Source: Wenzhouxiangella sp. XN24 (GTDB taxonomy: Bacteria > Pseudomonadota > Gammaproteobacteria > Steroidobacterales > XN24). Taken from it: a stretch of 64,000 bases of DNA. The notes under the pieces are model-generated. The model searched no databases. It was not told the origin of the DNA and saw only the letters and a list, made by a program, of their open reading frames with translations. The stretch lies in assembly GCF_011064545.1 (NCBI RefSeq), contig NZ_JAAMFG010000034.1, positions 434,001-498,000 of the forward strand. The letters are read 5' to 3'. Position 1 is the first letter of the stretch, and each line of letters opens with the position of its first letter. The position numbers and the translations under genes are program-made. Of the stretch, positions 37,479 to 45,881 are shown piece after piece.

Positions 37479-40324
37479 GCTTTTTTCCTGGTAGCTTTCT
37501 TAGAATTCGAACGACGGCCGGCGGTCTTCGTGCCGGCCAAAGCGGCGTCCACGAGCGCTTCCTGCTGCTGATTGTGCAACTGATAGTAGCCGGCGGCCGG
37601 CGCGGCTGCGCCCTTCCGTCCCGCGTAGAACAGCTGGTGCCCGTTGTGCAGCGGTTCCTGCAGGCGATGCCGCACCTGGTACCAGGCGCCCTGGTTCTGG
37701 GGCTCCTCCTGGCACCAGACGACGTCGCGCAGCGCCGGATACTCTTCGATCAGCGCGGCATAGCGCCGGATCGGGAAGGGATAAAGCTGCTCGATGCGCA
37801 CGATGGCGACATCGTCGAGCTCGCGTTTGCGGCGCTCCTCGAGCAGGTTGAAGTACACCTTGCCGCTGCACAGGACGAGGCGGTTCACCTTGGCCGGATC
37901 GATGGCGTCGATTTCCGGCACGATGCGCAGGAAGCGACCCTCCGACAGCGCCTCGAGCGGCGAGACGGAGAGCTTGTGGCGCAACAGGCTCTTGGGCGTC
38001 ATGACCACGGTCGGCTTGCGGAAGTTGCGGACCATCTGGCGACGTATGAGGTGGAACATCTGCGCCGGCGTCGAGGGCACGACAACCGACATGTTGTGCT
38101 CGGCGCACAGCTGCAGGAAACGCTCCAGTCGCGCGGAGGAATGCTCGGGACCCTGGCCCTCGTACCCATGCGGCAGGAACAGCATCAGCCCGCAGTAGCG
38201 ACCCCACTTCGTCTCGCCGGAGCTGATGAACTGGTCGATCACCACCTGTGCGCCATTCACGAAGTCGCCGAACTGCGCTTCCCAGATGACCAGGGTGTCG
38301 GGGTTGGTCGTGGCATAACCGTACTCGAAGCCGAGCACCGCCTCTTCCGAGAGCAGCGAGTCGGTGATCATGAAGCGGCGCTGGTCGGCCGAGACATGAC
38401 TCAACGGCACGTAGGGTTCCCGGCCGTGCTGGTCGTGCAACACCGCATGGCGATGGAAGAACGTGCCGCGGCCGCTGTCCTGGCCCGTCAGGCGGATGTC
38501 GAAACCCTCCGTCAGCAGGCTGGCATACGCCATCGTCTCGGCGAATCCCCAGTCCATCGGGATCTCGCCGTTCGCCATGCGCCGCCGGTCGGTCATGATG
38601 CGCTCGACACGCGGATGAAGCGTGTGCTCGGGAGGCAAGGTGACGATCGCCTCGGCGTACTGCGCAACCTGCTCCGCGCTGATCCGGGTGCGCACGGGCT
38701 GGCTGAAGTTCACTTCGTCGAATCGCGTCCAGTCCACGGTGAACTTGTTGCCGACGAAGCCCAGCGAGCTGGACACGACCCGTCCTTCGTCGAGGCCCTG
38801 GCGGTAGGCGTCGACCATGGCCTGGGCTTCGTCCGCGCTCACCACCCCGGCTGCGGCCAGGCGCTCGACGTAGATCTGCCGCACCGTCGGATGGTTGCGC
38901 ACCACGGCATACATGCCGGGCTGCGTGGCGGCCGGCTCATCGGCCTCGTTGTGTCCGTGGCGCCGGTAGCACACCAGGTCGATGACCACGTCCTTGCGGA
39001 AGCGCTGGCGATAATCGAAAGCAAGCCGTCCGATCAGGGCAACGGCGTCCGGGTCGTCGCCGTTCACGTGGAAAATCGGTGCTTCGATCATCTTCGCCAC
39101 GTCGCTGCAATGCGGCGTGGAGCGGGCATCCTTCGGATGGCTCGTGGTGAACCCGATCTGGTTGTTGCAGATGACGTGCACCGTCCCGCCCGCCGCGAAG
39201 CCGCGCGCCTGCGACATCTGCAGGGTCTCCATGACCACGCCCTGGCCCGCGAAAGCCGCGTCGCCGTGGATGAGGATCGGGAGGACCGTCGAGCCGTCGG
39301 TATCCTCGCGACGGTCCTGGCGAGCGCGCACCGAGCCGACTACGACGGGATTGACGATCTCGAGATGCGACGGGTTGAACGCCAGGGCGACATGCATGTG
39401 GCCGCCGGGCGTCTTGATGTCGGACGAGAAACCGAGATGGTATTTCACGTCGCCCGAGCGGCGCTGCACCTGGGGATCGTAGACACCCTCGAATTCAGAG
39501 AACAGCTCTTTCGGCGGCTTGCCGAGCACGTTGACGAGCACGTTCAGCCGCCCGCGATGCGCCATGCCGATGACGACCTCTTCCATGCCCTGGGCGCCGG
39601 CCTGCTGGATGATGTCGCCCACCAGCGGGATCATGCTCTCGCCCCCTTCGAGCGAAAACCGCTTCTGGCCCACGTAGCGCGTGTGCAGGTAGCGTTCGAT
39701 ACCCTCGGCGCCTGTCAGGCGCTCGAGGACATGGCGCCGCTCGGCGGCATCCAGCGTGCCGCCCGCGGCCGCCTCGAAGCGCCGCTGCAGCCACAGGCGC
39801 TCCTCGGTGTCCGTGATGTGGCCGAGCTCCGCGGCGATCGTCCCTCGGTACACCTGCTCGAGGCGCGCCCGGATCTCGCGGAACTTCAGCCGGTCGGCGC
39901 CGCCGAAGCCCGCCGTGGCGAACACGGTCTCGTCGTCCGCCGGACCGAGTCCGTGGAAAGCCGGATCGAGTTCGGGCAAGGGCTGGGGGCCGATGAGCCC
40001 GAGCGGATCCAGCCGGGCCAGCCGATGACCCCGCAGGCGGTAGGCCTCGATCAGCCGCAGCACCGCCGCCTGCTTGTCGAGGATACCCTCCGGCAAGCCG
40101 CCGCCGACTGCCCGGGGCTGCAAGGCCCGCGCTGCGAATTCCTGTTCCACCGGACCGCGCGGGACGTCGCCGCCGCCGTTCGCGATCCCGTCGAACCATT
40201 GCCGCAGGGCCGGCTCGACGGCCTCCGGGTCCTCGAGATACTGCTCGTAGAGCCCTTCGACATAAGAAGCGTTGCCGCCGAAGAACGGGCTGCTCGCGTA
40301 GCGGTCCTGCAGTGATTTGCTCAT
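37475..40324 (-). CDS. odhA: 2-oxoglutarate dehydrogenase E1
   Basis: A 949-residue thiamine-diphosphate enzyme that decarboxylates 2-oxoglutarate in the TCA cycle. The N-terminal E2-contact region YLEDPEAVEPALRQWFDG, the ThDP/Mg segment HVNGDDPDAVALIG and YRRHGHNEADEP are visible. The ATG at 40324 (MSKSLQDRYASSPFFG) matches the family; the open frame upstream does not. It heads odhA-odhB-lpdA. Confidence 0.96.
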   Translation of the reverse strand: MSKSLQDRYASSPFFGGNASYVEGLYEQYLEDPEAVEPALRQWFDGIANGGGDVPRGPVEQEFAARALQPRAVGGGLPEGILDKQAAVLRLIEAYRLRGHRLARLDPLGLIGPQPLPELDPAFHGLGPADDETVFATAGFGGADRLKFREIRARLEQVYRGTIAAELGHITDTEERLWLQRRFEAAAGGTLDAAERRHVLERLTGAEGIERYLHTRYVGQKRFSLEGGESMIPLVGDIIQQAGAQGMEEVVIGMAHRGRLNVLVNVLGKPPKELFSEFEGVYDPQVQRRSGDVKYHLGFSSDIKTPGGHMHVALAFNPSHLEIVNPVVVGSVRARQDRREDTDGSTVLPILIHGDAAFAGQGVVMETLQMSQARGFAAGGTVHVICNNQIGFTTSHPKDARSTPHCSDVAKMIEAPIFHVNGDDPDAVALIGRLAFDYRQRFRKDVVIDLVCYRRHGHNEADEPAATQPGMYAVVRNHPTVRQIYVERLAAAGVVSADEAQAMVDAYRQGLDEGRVVSSSLGFVGNKFTVDWTRFDEVNFSQPVRTRISAEQVAQYAEAIVTLPPEHTLHPRVERIMTDRRRMANGEIPMDWGFAETMAYASLLTEGFDIRLTGQDSGRGTFFHRHAVLHDQHGREPYVPLSHVSADQRRFMITDSLLSEEAVLGFEYGYATTNPDTLVIWEAQFGDFVNGAQVVIDQFISSGETKWGRYCGLMLFLPHGYEGQGPEHSSARLERFLQLCAEHNMSVVVPSTPAQMFHLIRRQMVRNFRKPTVVMTPKSLLRHKLSVSPLEALSEGRFLRIVPEIDAIDPAKVNRLVLCSGKVYFNLLEERRKRELDDVAIVRIEQLYPFPIRRYAALIEEYPALRDVVWCQEEPQNQGAWYQVRHRLQEPLHNGHQLFYAGRKGAAAPAAGYYQLHNQQQEALVDAALAGTKTAGRRSNSKKATRKKA

Positions 40325-40421
40325 TGAGGGGCTTGGGCCTTGAAATGGATGAGCCTGGAGACGCATTCTAAGCGAAGCGCCCGGTGGTTGGAACGCAAGG
40401 CCCGGCGCGGAGGCCCGATCG

Positions 40422-41060
40422 ATGCGATTTCTGCTCGTGCTGCTGTCACTGGCGCTGGCTGCCGGCACATTTCCGGCCGCGTCCATGGACCTCCGCCCCG
40501 AGGAACATGGGCTGCGATACACCGGCCGTGAGGGCGGCACCCCGGTCAGCGTGGAGATCACGCTGCGCGAACGAAGAGATGGCGCCCTCGACTATGTGCA
40601 CTGGGTCACCCCCACGGGCTGGAGAGGCTGGTTTGGCGAGCCGACGGTGACCCGCGTGCGCTACCGCTACGAGGAAGAACGCCTCGAACTCTCGGGTTTC
40701 GTCGAGGACGACGTGCTGCGATCGCCGGACATCGCGCCCGCCGAGATGGCGCCCGGAACGCTGGACAGCCTGGGCATCCGGCTGCGGGCCCGCGGCGATA
40801 TCGCGCGGGGCACCGAAAAGGCGACATACGACGTGTGGCACGAAGGCCGGCTGGAACAATGGGTCCTGCAGGTCGCCGGGCCGGAACGCGTGACCACGCC
40901 TGACGGAACCTACGACGCGCTGCGCTTCCGCCTCGGCACGGAGAGCAAATGGATCGAGGGCTGGTCGGTGCCTCTGCTGCTGTTCCATTTCGCCCGGATC
41001 GAGCGCTGGGAAGACGGGCGCAAGGTCGCTGAGCTGGCGCTGGAGGACAAGGAACTCTAG
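40422..41060 (+). CDS. secreted DUF3108-like protein
   Basis: A 212-residue protein with a signal peptide (residues 1-20, AAG-TFPA) and a beta-rich body resembling DUF3108 proteins: YTGREGGTPVSVEITLRER near the start and an RVTTPDGTYDALRFRL segment. It is probably periplasmic, function unknown. It is divergent from odhA with 97 bases between and convergent with tRNA-Arg. Confidence 0.7.
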   Translation: MRFLLVLLSLALAAGTFPAASMDLRPEEHGLRYTGREGGTPVSVEITLRERRDGALDYVHWVTPTGWRGWFGEPTVTRVRYRYEEERLELSGFVEDDVLRSPDIAPAEMAPGTLDSLGIRLRARGDIARGTEKATYDVWHEGRLEQWVLQVAGPERVTTPDGTYDALRFRLGTESKWIEGWSVPLLLFHFARIERWEDGRKVAELALEDKEL

Positions 41061-41111
41061 CCAGCCGCTGCGGGAGTCGGCGGCTGGATGCGGAGAGAAG
41101 GCAGCCTGGTG

Positions 41112-41184
41112 CGCCCCGGGCAGGATTCGAACCTGCGACCTACCGCTTAGGAGGCGGTCGCTCTATCCCCTGAGCTACCGGGGC
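41112..41184 (-). tRNA. tRNA-Arg (CCT)
   Basis: A 73-base tRNA. The acceptor stem GCCCCGG pairs with CCGGGGC, the anticodon stem ACCGC/GCGGT is perfect, and the loop CTCCTAA gives anticodon CCT. The T loop is TTCGAAT. CCA is not encoded directly after the discriminator; a CACCA string begins one base later. Confidence 0.95.
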
Positions 41185-41219
41185 CGGGGGCCTGCATTGT
41201 GCCATCGGGGCGGACTTGC

Positions 41220-42257
41220 TCACAAACGCGCATCGCCATGCGACTCCCGGGATTCCGCGGCCTCACTCCGCAGTCGGGCCCGATACGCCGCCGGCCCGAT
41301 TCCTTCGCGACGCAGGAACAGGCGGCGCAGGTTTTCCGGGTTGCCCAGTCCGACCACCGACGCGATGCGCTGCAGGCTGAGGTCGGCGTCGGCCAGCAGG
41401 CTGCGTGCGGCCTCGTAGCGGGCGCGTTCGACGAACTTCTTCGGCGTGACGCCGAACTCCTCGACGAAGCAGCGGCTGAAATGCCGGGTGCTCATCCCCA
41501 TGCGCGCGGCCAGTGCCTCGATCGACAAATCCTCGTCCAGGTGCTGGACCAGCCAGGTGGCCAGGCTGCGGAACCGACCATCGGCACAGCCCGCCCCGGC
41601 GGCAAGCAGGACACTGATCTGCGGCGGCGCTGCCGGTCGTTTCAGGTACATGACGAGTTGCTCGGCGACCTCGTTCGCCAGCTTGCGGCCCCAGTCCTCT
41701 TCCACCATGGCCAGCGCCATGTCCATTCCCGCCGTCACGCCGGCCGAGGTCCACAACTCTCCGTCCCGCACGTACACGGCGTCGGGGTCGATCCGGGCCG
41801 TCGGGGCCAGGGCCGTCAGTTCCCGCAGAAACGCCCAGTGCGTGGTCACGGACCGTCTCTCCAACAACCCCGCCCGCGCCAGCAACAATGCACCGCTGCA
41901 CACGGAACCGAAACGACGCGCGAGCGACATGCCCCGCGGCAACCAGTCCAGCAGGTCGCGCTCCCGGAGCGCATCCCGCACGCCGGCCCCGCCGGCCACG
42001 AGCAGGGTGTCGACGGTACCGAGCGTCTCCCAGGGGCGCGCGCCGATGAACGCCAGGCCCGACGAACTGGTGAGGGGTCCGTCATGCCGGGCCAGCAGCA
42101 GCGTCTCGTAGGCCGGCGCGACCACCAGGCCGTGGCGCTGCAGGAGTCGCGACGCGCAGGAAAACACCTCGAGCGGACCGGCGACATCGAGCACCTGCAC
42201 GCCGTCGAAGCCGAGCATGGCGATGCGCCGGGAATGGGAAGGGGCTGGTTCCTGCAT
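41220..42257 (-). CDS. GlxA-family transcriptional regulator (DJ-1/PfpI plus AraC HTH)
   Basis: A 345-residue regulator. An N-terminal DJ-1/PfpI amidotransferase-like sensor domain (about residues 12-185, with the nucleophile-elbow region FGSVCSGALLLARAG) is joined to a C-terminal AraC-type double helix-turn-helix (about 235-335) with MGMSTRHFSRCFVEEFGVTPKKFVERARYE-like core. Such proteins often activate amine or dehydrogenase genes. The target is unknown. It sits between tRNA-Ala and tRNA-Arg, all transcribed leftwards. Confidence 0.88.
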   Translation of the reverse strand: MQEPAPSHSRRIAMLGFDGVQVLDVAGPLEVFSCASRLLQRHGLVVAPAYETLLLARHDGPLTSSSGLAFIGARPWETLGTVDTLLVAGGAGVRDALRERDLLDWLPRGMSLARRFGSVCSGALLLARAGLLERRSVTTHWAFLRELTALAPTARIDPDAVYVRDGELWTSAGVTAGMDMALAMVEEDWGRKLANEVAEQLVMYLKRPAAPPQISVLLAAGAGCADGRFRSLATWLVQHLDEDLSIEALAARMGMSTRHFSRCFVEEFGVTPKKFVERARYEAARSLLADADLSLQRIASVVGLGNPENLRRLFLRREGIGPAAYRARLRSEAAESRESHGDARL

Positions 42258-42394
42258 GGCACGTCCGTCCGCTGACACATCACGGAGTTTGCCACAGGGT
42301 GCGCCCTGTCCATCGTCCGGGCGACGGAGGATAATGACGCAAGGTCGCCGCGTCGGGCCGAACCGAAGGCGACCGGAAGAGCGCGAGGTGGGGA

Positions 42395-42470
42395 TGGTGG
42401 AGCCGATCGGAATCGAACCGACGACCTCCTGGGTGCGATCCAGGCGCTCTCCCAACTGAGCTACGGCCCC
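42395..42470 (-). tRNA. tRNA-Ala (CGC)
   Basis: A 76-base tRNA with encoded CCA. The anticodon stem CCTGG/CCAGG holds the loop ATCGCAC, giving anticodon CGC. The acceptor stem GGGGCCG/CGGCTCC contains the G3-U70 pair, the alanine identity element, and the discriminator is A. It lies just upstream of the divergent GNAT gene. Confidence 0.97.
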
Positions 42471-42495
42471 CACGACAAGCAGGGAATTGTATTGC

Positions 42496-42954
42496 ATGGA
42501 ACTCGTCATCCGCAACGCCGAAGACACCGACTGGGCGACTATCGCCGAGTTCAATCGCGCCCTGGCCGCGGAGACCGAAGACAAGGCGCTCGACTGGGAG
42601 ACGCTTGCCGGCGGGGTGCGCAAGGTGCTCGCAGACGACGGCAAGGGACGCTATTTCGTAGCCGAAACGGGCGGACGCATCGTCGGCATGACCATGGTCA
42701 CCTACGAATGGAGCGACTGGCGCGACGGCTGGATCTGGTGGATCCAGAGCGTCTACGTGAGTCCCGACTCCCGCGGCTGCGGCGCGTTCGGGCGGCTCTA
42801 CCGTCACGTCCTGGCGAACGCCCGCGAGGCCGGCGTCGGCACGGTCAGGCTCTATGTCCTCGGCAGCAACACCCGGGCGCGCGCCATCTATGAGAAGCTC
42901 GGCATGCACGAGACGGGCTATGCCGTGCTCGAGACCGCCACCGCCACGGACTGA
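42496..42954 (+). CDS. GNAT family N-acetyltransferase
   Basis: A 152-residue acetyltransferase with one GNAT domain over nearly its whole length: IRNAEDTDWATI at the start, strand beta4 IWWIQSVYVSPDSRGCGAFGRL (acetyl-CoA loop) and ARAIYEKLGMHETGYAVLE at the end. The substrate is unknown. The ATG at 42496 is preferred over a TTG three codons upstream. It probably forms an operon with bcp (18 bases apart). Confidence 0.87.
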   Translation: MELVIRNAEDTDWATIAEFNRALAAETEDKALDWETLAGGVRKVLADDGKGRYFVAETGGRIVGMTMVTYEWSDWRDGWIWWIQSVYVSPDSRGCGAFGRLYRHVLANAREAGVGTVRLYVLGSNTRARAIYEKLGMHETGYAVLETATATD

Positions 42955-42972
42955 ACGCCACCGGAGAAAGCG

Positions 42973-43440
42973 ATGCTCACACCCGGCGAACGCGCCCCCG
43001 ATTTCACCCTCCCCGACCAGGACGGCCAGCCGGTCACGCTCAGCCAGTTGCTGGCCGAAGGCCCGCTCGTGCTCTATTTCTACCCGGCGGATTTCACGCC
43101 CGGGTGTACGAAGGAAGCCTGCACCATCCGCGACATGCACGACGAGATCGCCTCGGCCGGCATGCGGGTGGTGGGCATTGCCCCGCAGGACGCGGCGAGC
43201 CACGCCCGCTTCAGGGAGAAGCACGCCCTGCCCTTCACGCTGTTGTCCGACGCCGACAAGCGCGCGATCCGTGCTTACGGCGTGGACGGGCCGCTCGGCG
43301 TCGGCGTGCGCCGCGCGACATTCCTGATCGGCGCCGACGGAGAAATCCTGGACGCCGTCAGAGCCGACCTGCGCATCGGGCGTCACGAGGCTTTCATCCG
43401 TGAGGCCATTGCTGCGGGGCCCGCGGGCGGCTGCGACTGA
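42973..43440 (+). CDS. bcp: peroxiredoxin, Bcp type
   Basis: A 155-residue thiol peroxidase of the bacterioferritin-comigratory (PrxQ) type. The peroxidatic Cys45 and resolving Cys50 lie in FTPGCTKEAC, the usual atypical two-Cys spacing. It reduces hydrogen and organic peroxides with thioredoxin; trxB is also encoded in this window. Confidence 0.94.
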   Translation: MLTPGERAPDFTLPDQDGQPVTLSQLLAEGPLVLYFYPADFTPGCTKEACTIRDMHDEIASAGMRVVGIAPQDAASHARFREKHALPFTLLSDADKRAIRAYGVDGPLGVGVRRATFLIGADGEILDAVRADLRIGRHEAFIREAIAAGPAGGCD

Positions 43441-43451
43441 CGCGGCCGGTC

Positions 43452-43868
43452 TCAGTCGCCGATGACCGTCACCGTGAGGCGCCGGCGATGCGGCGCGTGG
43501 CGATGTTCCCAGACATAAATGCCCTGCCAGGTGCCCAGTCCGAGGCGGCCCGCCGTCACGGGAATCGACAGGCTCGTCGCGGTCAACATGGTGCGCACGT
43601 GGGCCGGCATGTCGTCCGGACCCTCGTCGTCGTGTTCGAAGGCCGGGTCGCCGTCGGGTGCCAGGCGTGACAGGACGCGCTCCAGGTCGCGCCGAACGGC
43701 CGGATCGGCGTTCTCGGTGATCAGCAGCGACGCGCTGGTATGATGAATGAACACGTGCAAAAGGCCGGTCGCGACGCCCGAGGAACGCAGGCAGGCGGCG
43801 ACCTCAGCGGTCACTTCGACAGTGCCGCGGCCTTGGGTGGCGATCTCTAGACTGGACTGGTAAGCCAA
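43452..43868 (-). CDS. yjbQ: YjbQ-family protein (secondary thiamine-phosphate synthase)
   Basis: A 138-residue UPF0047/YjbQ protein with the conserved FIHHTSASLLITEN and GTWQGIYVWEHR motifs. YjbQ can substitute weakly for thiamine-phosphate synthase, but its main role is uncertain. The start is a TTG at 43868 supported by AGGAG seven bases upstream. It is convergent with bcp and divergent from hemG. Confidence 0.9.
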   Translation of the reverse strand: MAYQSSLEIATQGRGTVEVTAEVAACLRSSGVATGLLHVFIHHTSASLLITENADPAVRRDLERVLSRLAPDGDPAFEHDDEGPDDMPAHVRTMLTATSLSIPVTAGRLGLGTWQGIYVWEHRHAPHRRRLTVTVIGD

Positions 43869-44004
43869 GACCTGCTCCTACACGTGCAGATGATGGTGTT
43901 GATTCTAGCCCGCCGCGAGAATCACTTGGGAAAACCCGCATGGCGACCCTCCGACGGAGCGTGCACGATGCGCTGACAAGGAACGAATGCATGGAGATTG
44001 CGCG

Positions 44005-44544
44005 ATGAAATCCGTACTGCTGCTCTACATGAGCCAGGGCGGCCACACGGCCCGTATCTGTCGCAGGATCTGCGAGAGCATCGCGGCCAGCGGCGGCCGC
44101 GGCGAAATGATGGATATCACGGAAGCGACGCGCGAAGGGGTCTCGTGGGACGACTACGACGTGCTGGTGCTCGGCGCACCGGTGTTCTACGGCACCTACG
44201 ACAAGTCCGTGTTCGAATTCATCACCGCCTACCGGGACAAGCTGGAAACGAAACCCAACGCCTTCTTCAACGTGTCCGTGGTTGCGCGCACGCCCGAAAA
44301 GTCCACGGTCGAGGGCAACCGCTACATGCAGAAATTCCTCGAGCTCTCGCCCTGGAAGCCGGGCGACCTCAAGGTGTTCGCCGGCAAGGTGGATTATCCG
44401 TCATGGGGCTGGCTGGACACGCTGGCGATCCAGATGATCATGAAATACACCAAGGGCCCGACCGATCGCACGGCCGTGATCGACTTCACCGACTGGGATG
44501 ACGTCTCGGCTTACGGCCGGCACCTGCTGACGCTGGCCGGTTAG
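44005..44544 (+). CDS. hemG: flavodoxin-like protoporphyrinogen oxidase HemG
   Basis: A 179-residue long-chain flavodoxin. The FMN loop is LLYMSQGGHT near the N terminus, with the second loop GAPVFYGTYDKSVFEFI. The later strings VVARTPEKSTVEGNRYMQKFL and YPSWGWLDTLAIQMIMKYTKG...DRTAVIDFTDW align with HemG, which oxidises protoporphyrinogen IX with menaquinone at the membrane. The ATG at 44005 follows GGAG. Another flavodoxin function cannot be excluded. Confidence 0.82.
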   Translation: MKSVLLLYMSQGGHTARICRRICESIAASGGRGEMMDITEATREGVSWDDYDVLVLGAPVFYGTYDKSVFEFITAYRDKLETKPNAFFNVSVVARTPEKSTVEGNRYMQKFLELSPWKPGDLKVFAGKVDYPSWGWLDTLAIQMIMKYTKGPTDRTAVIDFTDWDDVSAYGRHLLTLAG

Positions 44545-45173
44545 TAGCGCAGGGTCAGCAGGCGCGTGCCGCGCAGCCGTGAATAGCTGATCACCCACAG
44601 GCCCGAATAATCCTCGGCTTCCACGACGCCGATCTTCACGCCCAGCCTGTCGGCGACAGCTGGCACGGTGTTGCTGTGCCCGACCACGAGGACGACCTCC
44701 CCCCGATGCCGCCACTTCAGGCGCCGAACCAGCCGGGAGATTTCGTCGGCCGGGATCTCCCTGGGCTCCACGCCCGCGGCCCGGGCCACGGGCATTGCCG
44801 TCTCCCGGGTCCGGCGTGCCTCGCTGACATAGATGGCATCGATGCCCGTGCGCTCCAGCATCTCGGCCAGGCGAGCGGCGTGTGCCTGCCCCTGCGCCGT
44901 CAGGCCGGGATCATCGGGTGCAGACACGTGTTCCGCATGGCGCACGAGAACCACCGTGGTCGTGCCCCACGAAGCGAAGAGCCAGGCGAGCAAGACCACC
45001 AGCCCGAGACCGGAAACGATCGCCATGGCCAGCGGCGTGTAAAGCGGCCTTCGACGCAATCCGCGATGGTCTTTCTTCAGCTTGGCGTCCTCAATGACCG
45101 TCCTGTCCGTCGCGCTGGGTATTTCGCTCGCGTTCCCGCTCTGCCACGACAGAGTACTCGCCTTCGATGACAT
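44541..45173 (-). CDS. membrane-anchored histidine phosphatase (SixA/PGAM-like)
   Basis: A 210-residue protein with one membrane helix (about residues 48-68) and a histidine-phosphatase domain. The catalytic RHG-type motif is LVRHAEH (His79) and the second active-site histidine is His166 in VVGHSNT. The predicted start at 45173 overlaps the upstream membrane gene by 83 bases; a downstream ATG exists but would trim the region before the helix. The substrate is unknown. Confidence 0.78.
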   Translation of the reverse strand: MSSKASTLSWQSGNASEIPSATDRTVIEDAKLKKDHRGLRRRPLYTPLAMAIVSGLGLVVLLAWLFASWGTTTVVLVRHAEHVSAPDDPGLTAQGQAHAARLAEMLERTGIDAIYVSEARRTRETAMPVARAAGVEPREIPADEISRLVRRLKWRHRGEVVLVVGHSNTVPAVADRLGVKIGVVEAEDYSGLWVISYSRLRGTRLLTLRY

Positions 45174-45450
45174 CCTCGCGACGCCGTGACGCCTCTCCCG
45201 GTCCGGCGCCCGCCTTGCCCTGCCTCTGCCTGATGGCTTTCTCGATCTGGCGCTTGGCCCACCAGATGCGCGCGGCCAGCACCGCCGTGCCGACCAGGAA
45301 GAACCCCAGGGCAGCGAGAAAAAACACGGCGCCGAGGAATGCGGCTGCCACCAGCGCGGCCACGGCCGCGATGCTGAACAGGATCCGCGCCACGATGCCC
45401 CGCGGGGAACCGGGACCCGGACCGCCTATCTGGATTCGATACTGTTGCAT
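45091..45450 (-). CDS. small membrane protein of unknown function
   Basis: A 119-residue protein with two adjacent hydrophobic segments (about residues 18-62), followed by a basic and charged tail (RRREDVIEGEYSVVAEREREREN-like). The ATG at 45450 (MQQYRIQIGG) is chosen over a longer frame. It overlaps the histidine phosphatase start by 83 bases, which suggests cotranscription. No family was recognised. Confidence 0.55.
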   Translation of the reverse strand: MQQYRIQIGGPGPGSPRGIVARILFSIAAVAALVAAAFLGAVFFLAALGFFLVGTAVLAARIWWAKRQIEKAIRQRQGKAGAGPGEASRRREDVIEGEYSVVAERERERNTQRDGQDGH

Positions 45451-45567
45451 GTCTCTAGTGTAACCAATCGTGCCGAACGCGCAGGACATTCCGCAGAGCG
45501 CGCCGGTCGGCGGCTTGCGAACCTTGCAGTTCCGGCCGCCCCTGCCGACAATGCCCCGGACCGGCGC

Positions 45568-45657
45568 GGAGAGGTGGCAGAGCGGTTGAATGCACCGGTC
45601 TTGAAAACCGGCAACGGGGCGACCCGTTCGGGGGTTCGAATCCCCCCCTCTCCGCCA
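45568..45657 (+). tRNA. tRNA-Ser (TGA)
   Basis: A 90-base class II tRNA with encoded CCA. The acceptor stem GGAGAGG pairs with CCTCTCC and the discriminator is G. The anticodon loop CTTGAAA gives TGA. A long variable arm (about 45612-45627) precedes the T arm GGGGGTTCGAATCCCCC. Its T arm is copied in inverted form downstream (see repeat entries). Confidence 0.97.
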
Positions 45658-45703
45658 TCACTATCAAGCAGGGCCGTACCGGGGGGGGATTTGAACCCCC
45701 GAA
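45648..45703 (+). repeat. tRNA-Ser 3'-end direct repeat, copy 1
   Basis: The last ten bases of tRNA-Ser plus 46 bases of 3' flank. The same stretch recurs at 45763-45819 with one substitution and one extra G in the G run; the offset is 115 bases. Within it, 45682-45703 is an inverted copy of the tRNA-Ser T arm (45627-45648), matching at 21 of 22 positions. Confidence 0.85.
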
Positions 45704-45762
45704 GAGATAATCTCAGGTTCGAAGCCGCAGGCGGCGGCCCGCAGGGCCGACTCATCCCCCCG

Positions 45763-45819
45763 CTCTCCGCCATCACTATCAAGCAGGGCCGTGCCGGGGG
45801 GGGGATTTGAACCCCCGAA
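45763..45819 (+). repeat. tRNA-Ser 3'-end direct repeat, copy 2
   Basis: Second copy of the 56-57 base repeat, containing the acceptor 3' strand CTCTCCGCCA, the flank TCACTATCAAGCAGGGCCGT, and another inverted T-arm copy at 45798-45819. There is no tRNA body in front of it. The spacer 45704-45762 has no gene; it includes the palindrome GAGATAATCTC. Confidence 0.85.
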
Positions 45820-45859
45820 CAAGAAAACCTGGCCGGATCAAGCAACAGCAGGCAACACG

Positions 45860-45875
45860 GGGGCTCACGAGCCCC
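45860..45875. other. short perfect hairpin after the broken toxin gene
   Basis: GGGGCTC-AC-GAGCCCC forms a seven-base-pair inverted repeat, six pairs if a four-base loop is required. It has no T run on either side, so it is not a typical intrinsic terminator. It lies seven bases beyond the stop of the toxin pseudogene on the minus strand. Confidence 0.35.
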
Positions 45876-45881
45876 GACTTG

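Noticed and set aside
37415-40315. 966-codon plus-strand open frame opposite odhA
   Set aside because: Antisense shadow of odhA, whose minus-strand product is a full-length conserved enzyme.
41112-42470. Genomic island bounded by tRNA-Arg and tRNA-Ala
   Set aside because: Only a chromosomal-type GlxA regulator lies between; no repeats of either tRNA end, integrase or composition shift was seen.
45426-45845. Long minus-strand open frame over tRNA-Ser and its repeats, with the string GGIRTPERVAPLPVFKTGAFNRSA
   Set aside because: This is the well-known false protein produced by translating the reverse strand of a tRNA-Ser gene; it overlaps the tRNA and repeats.
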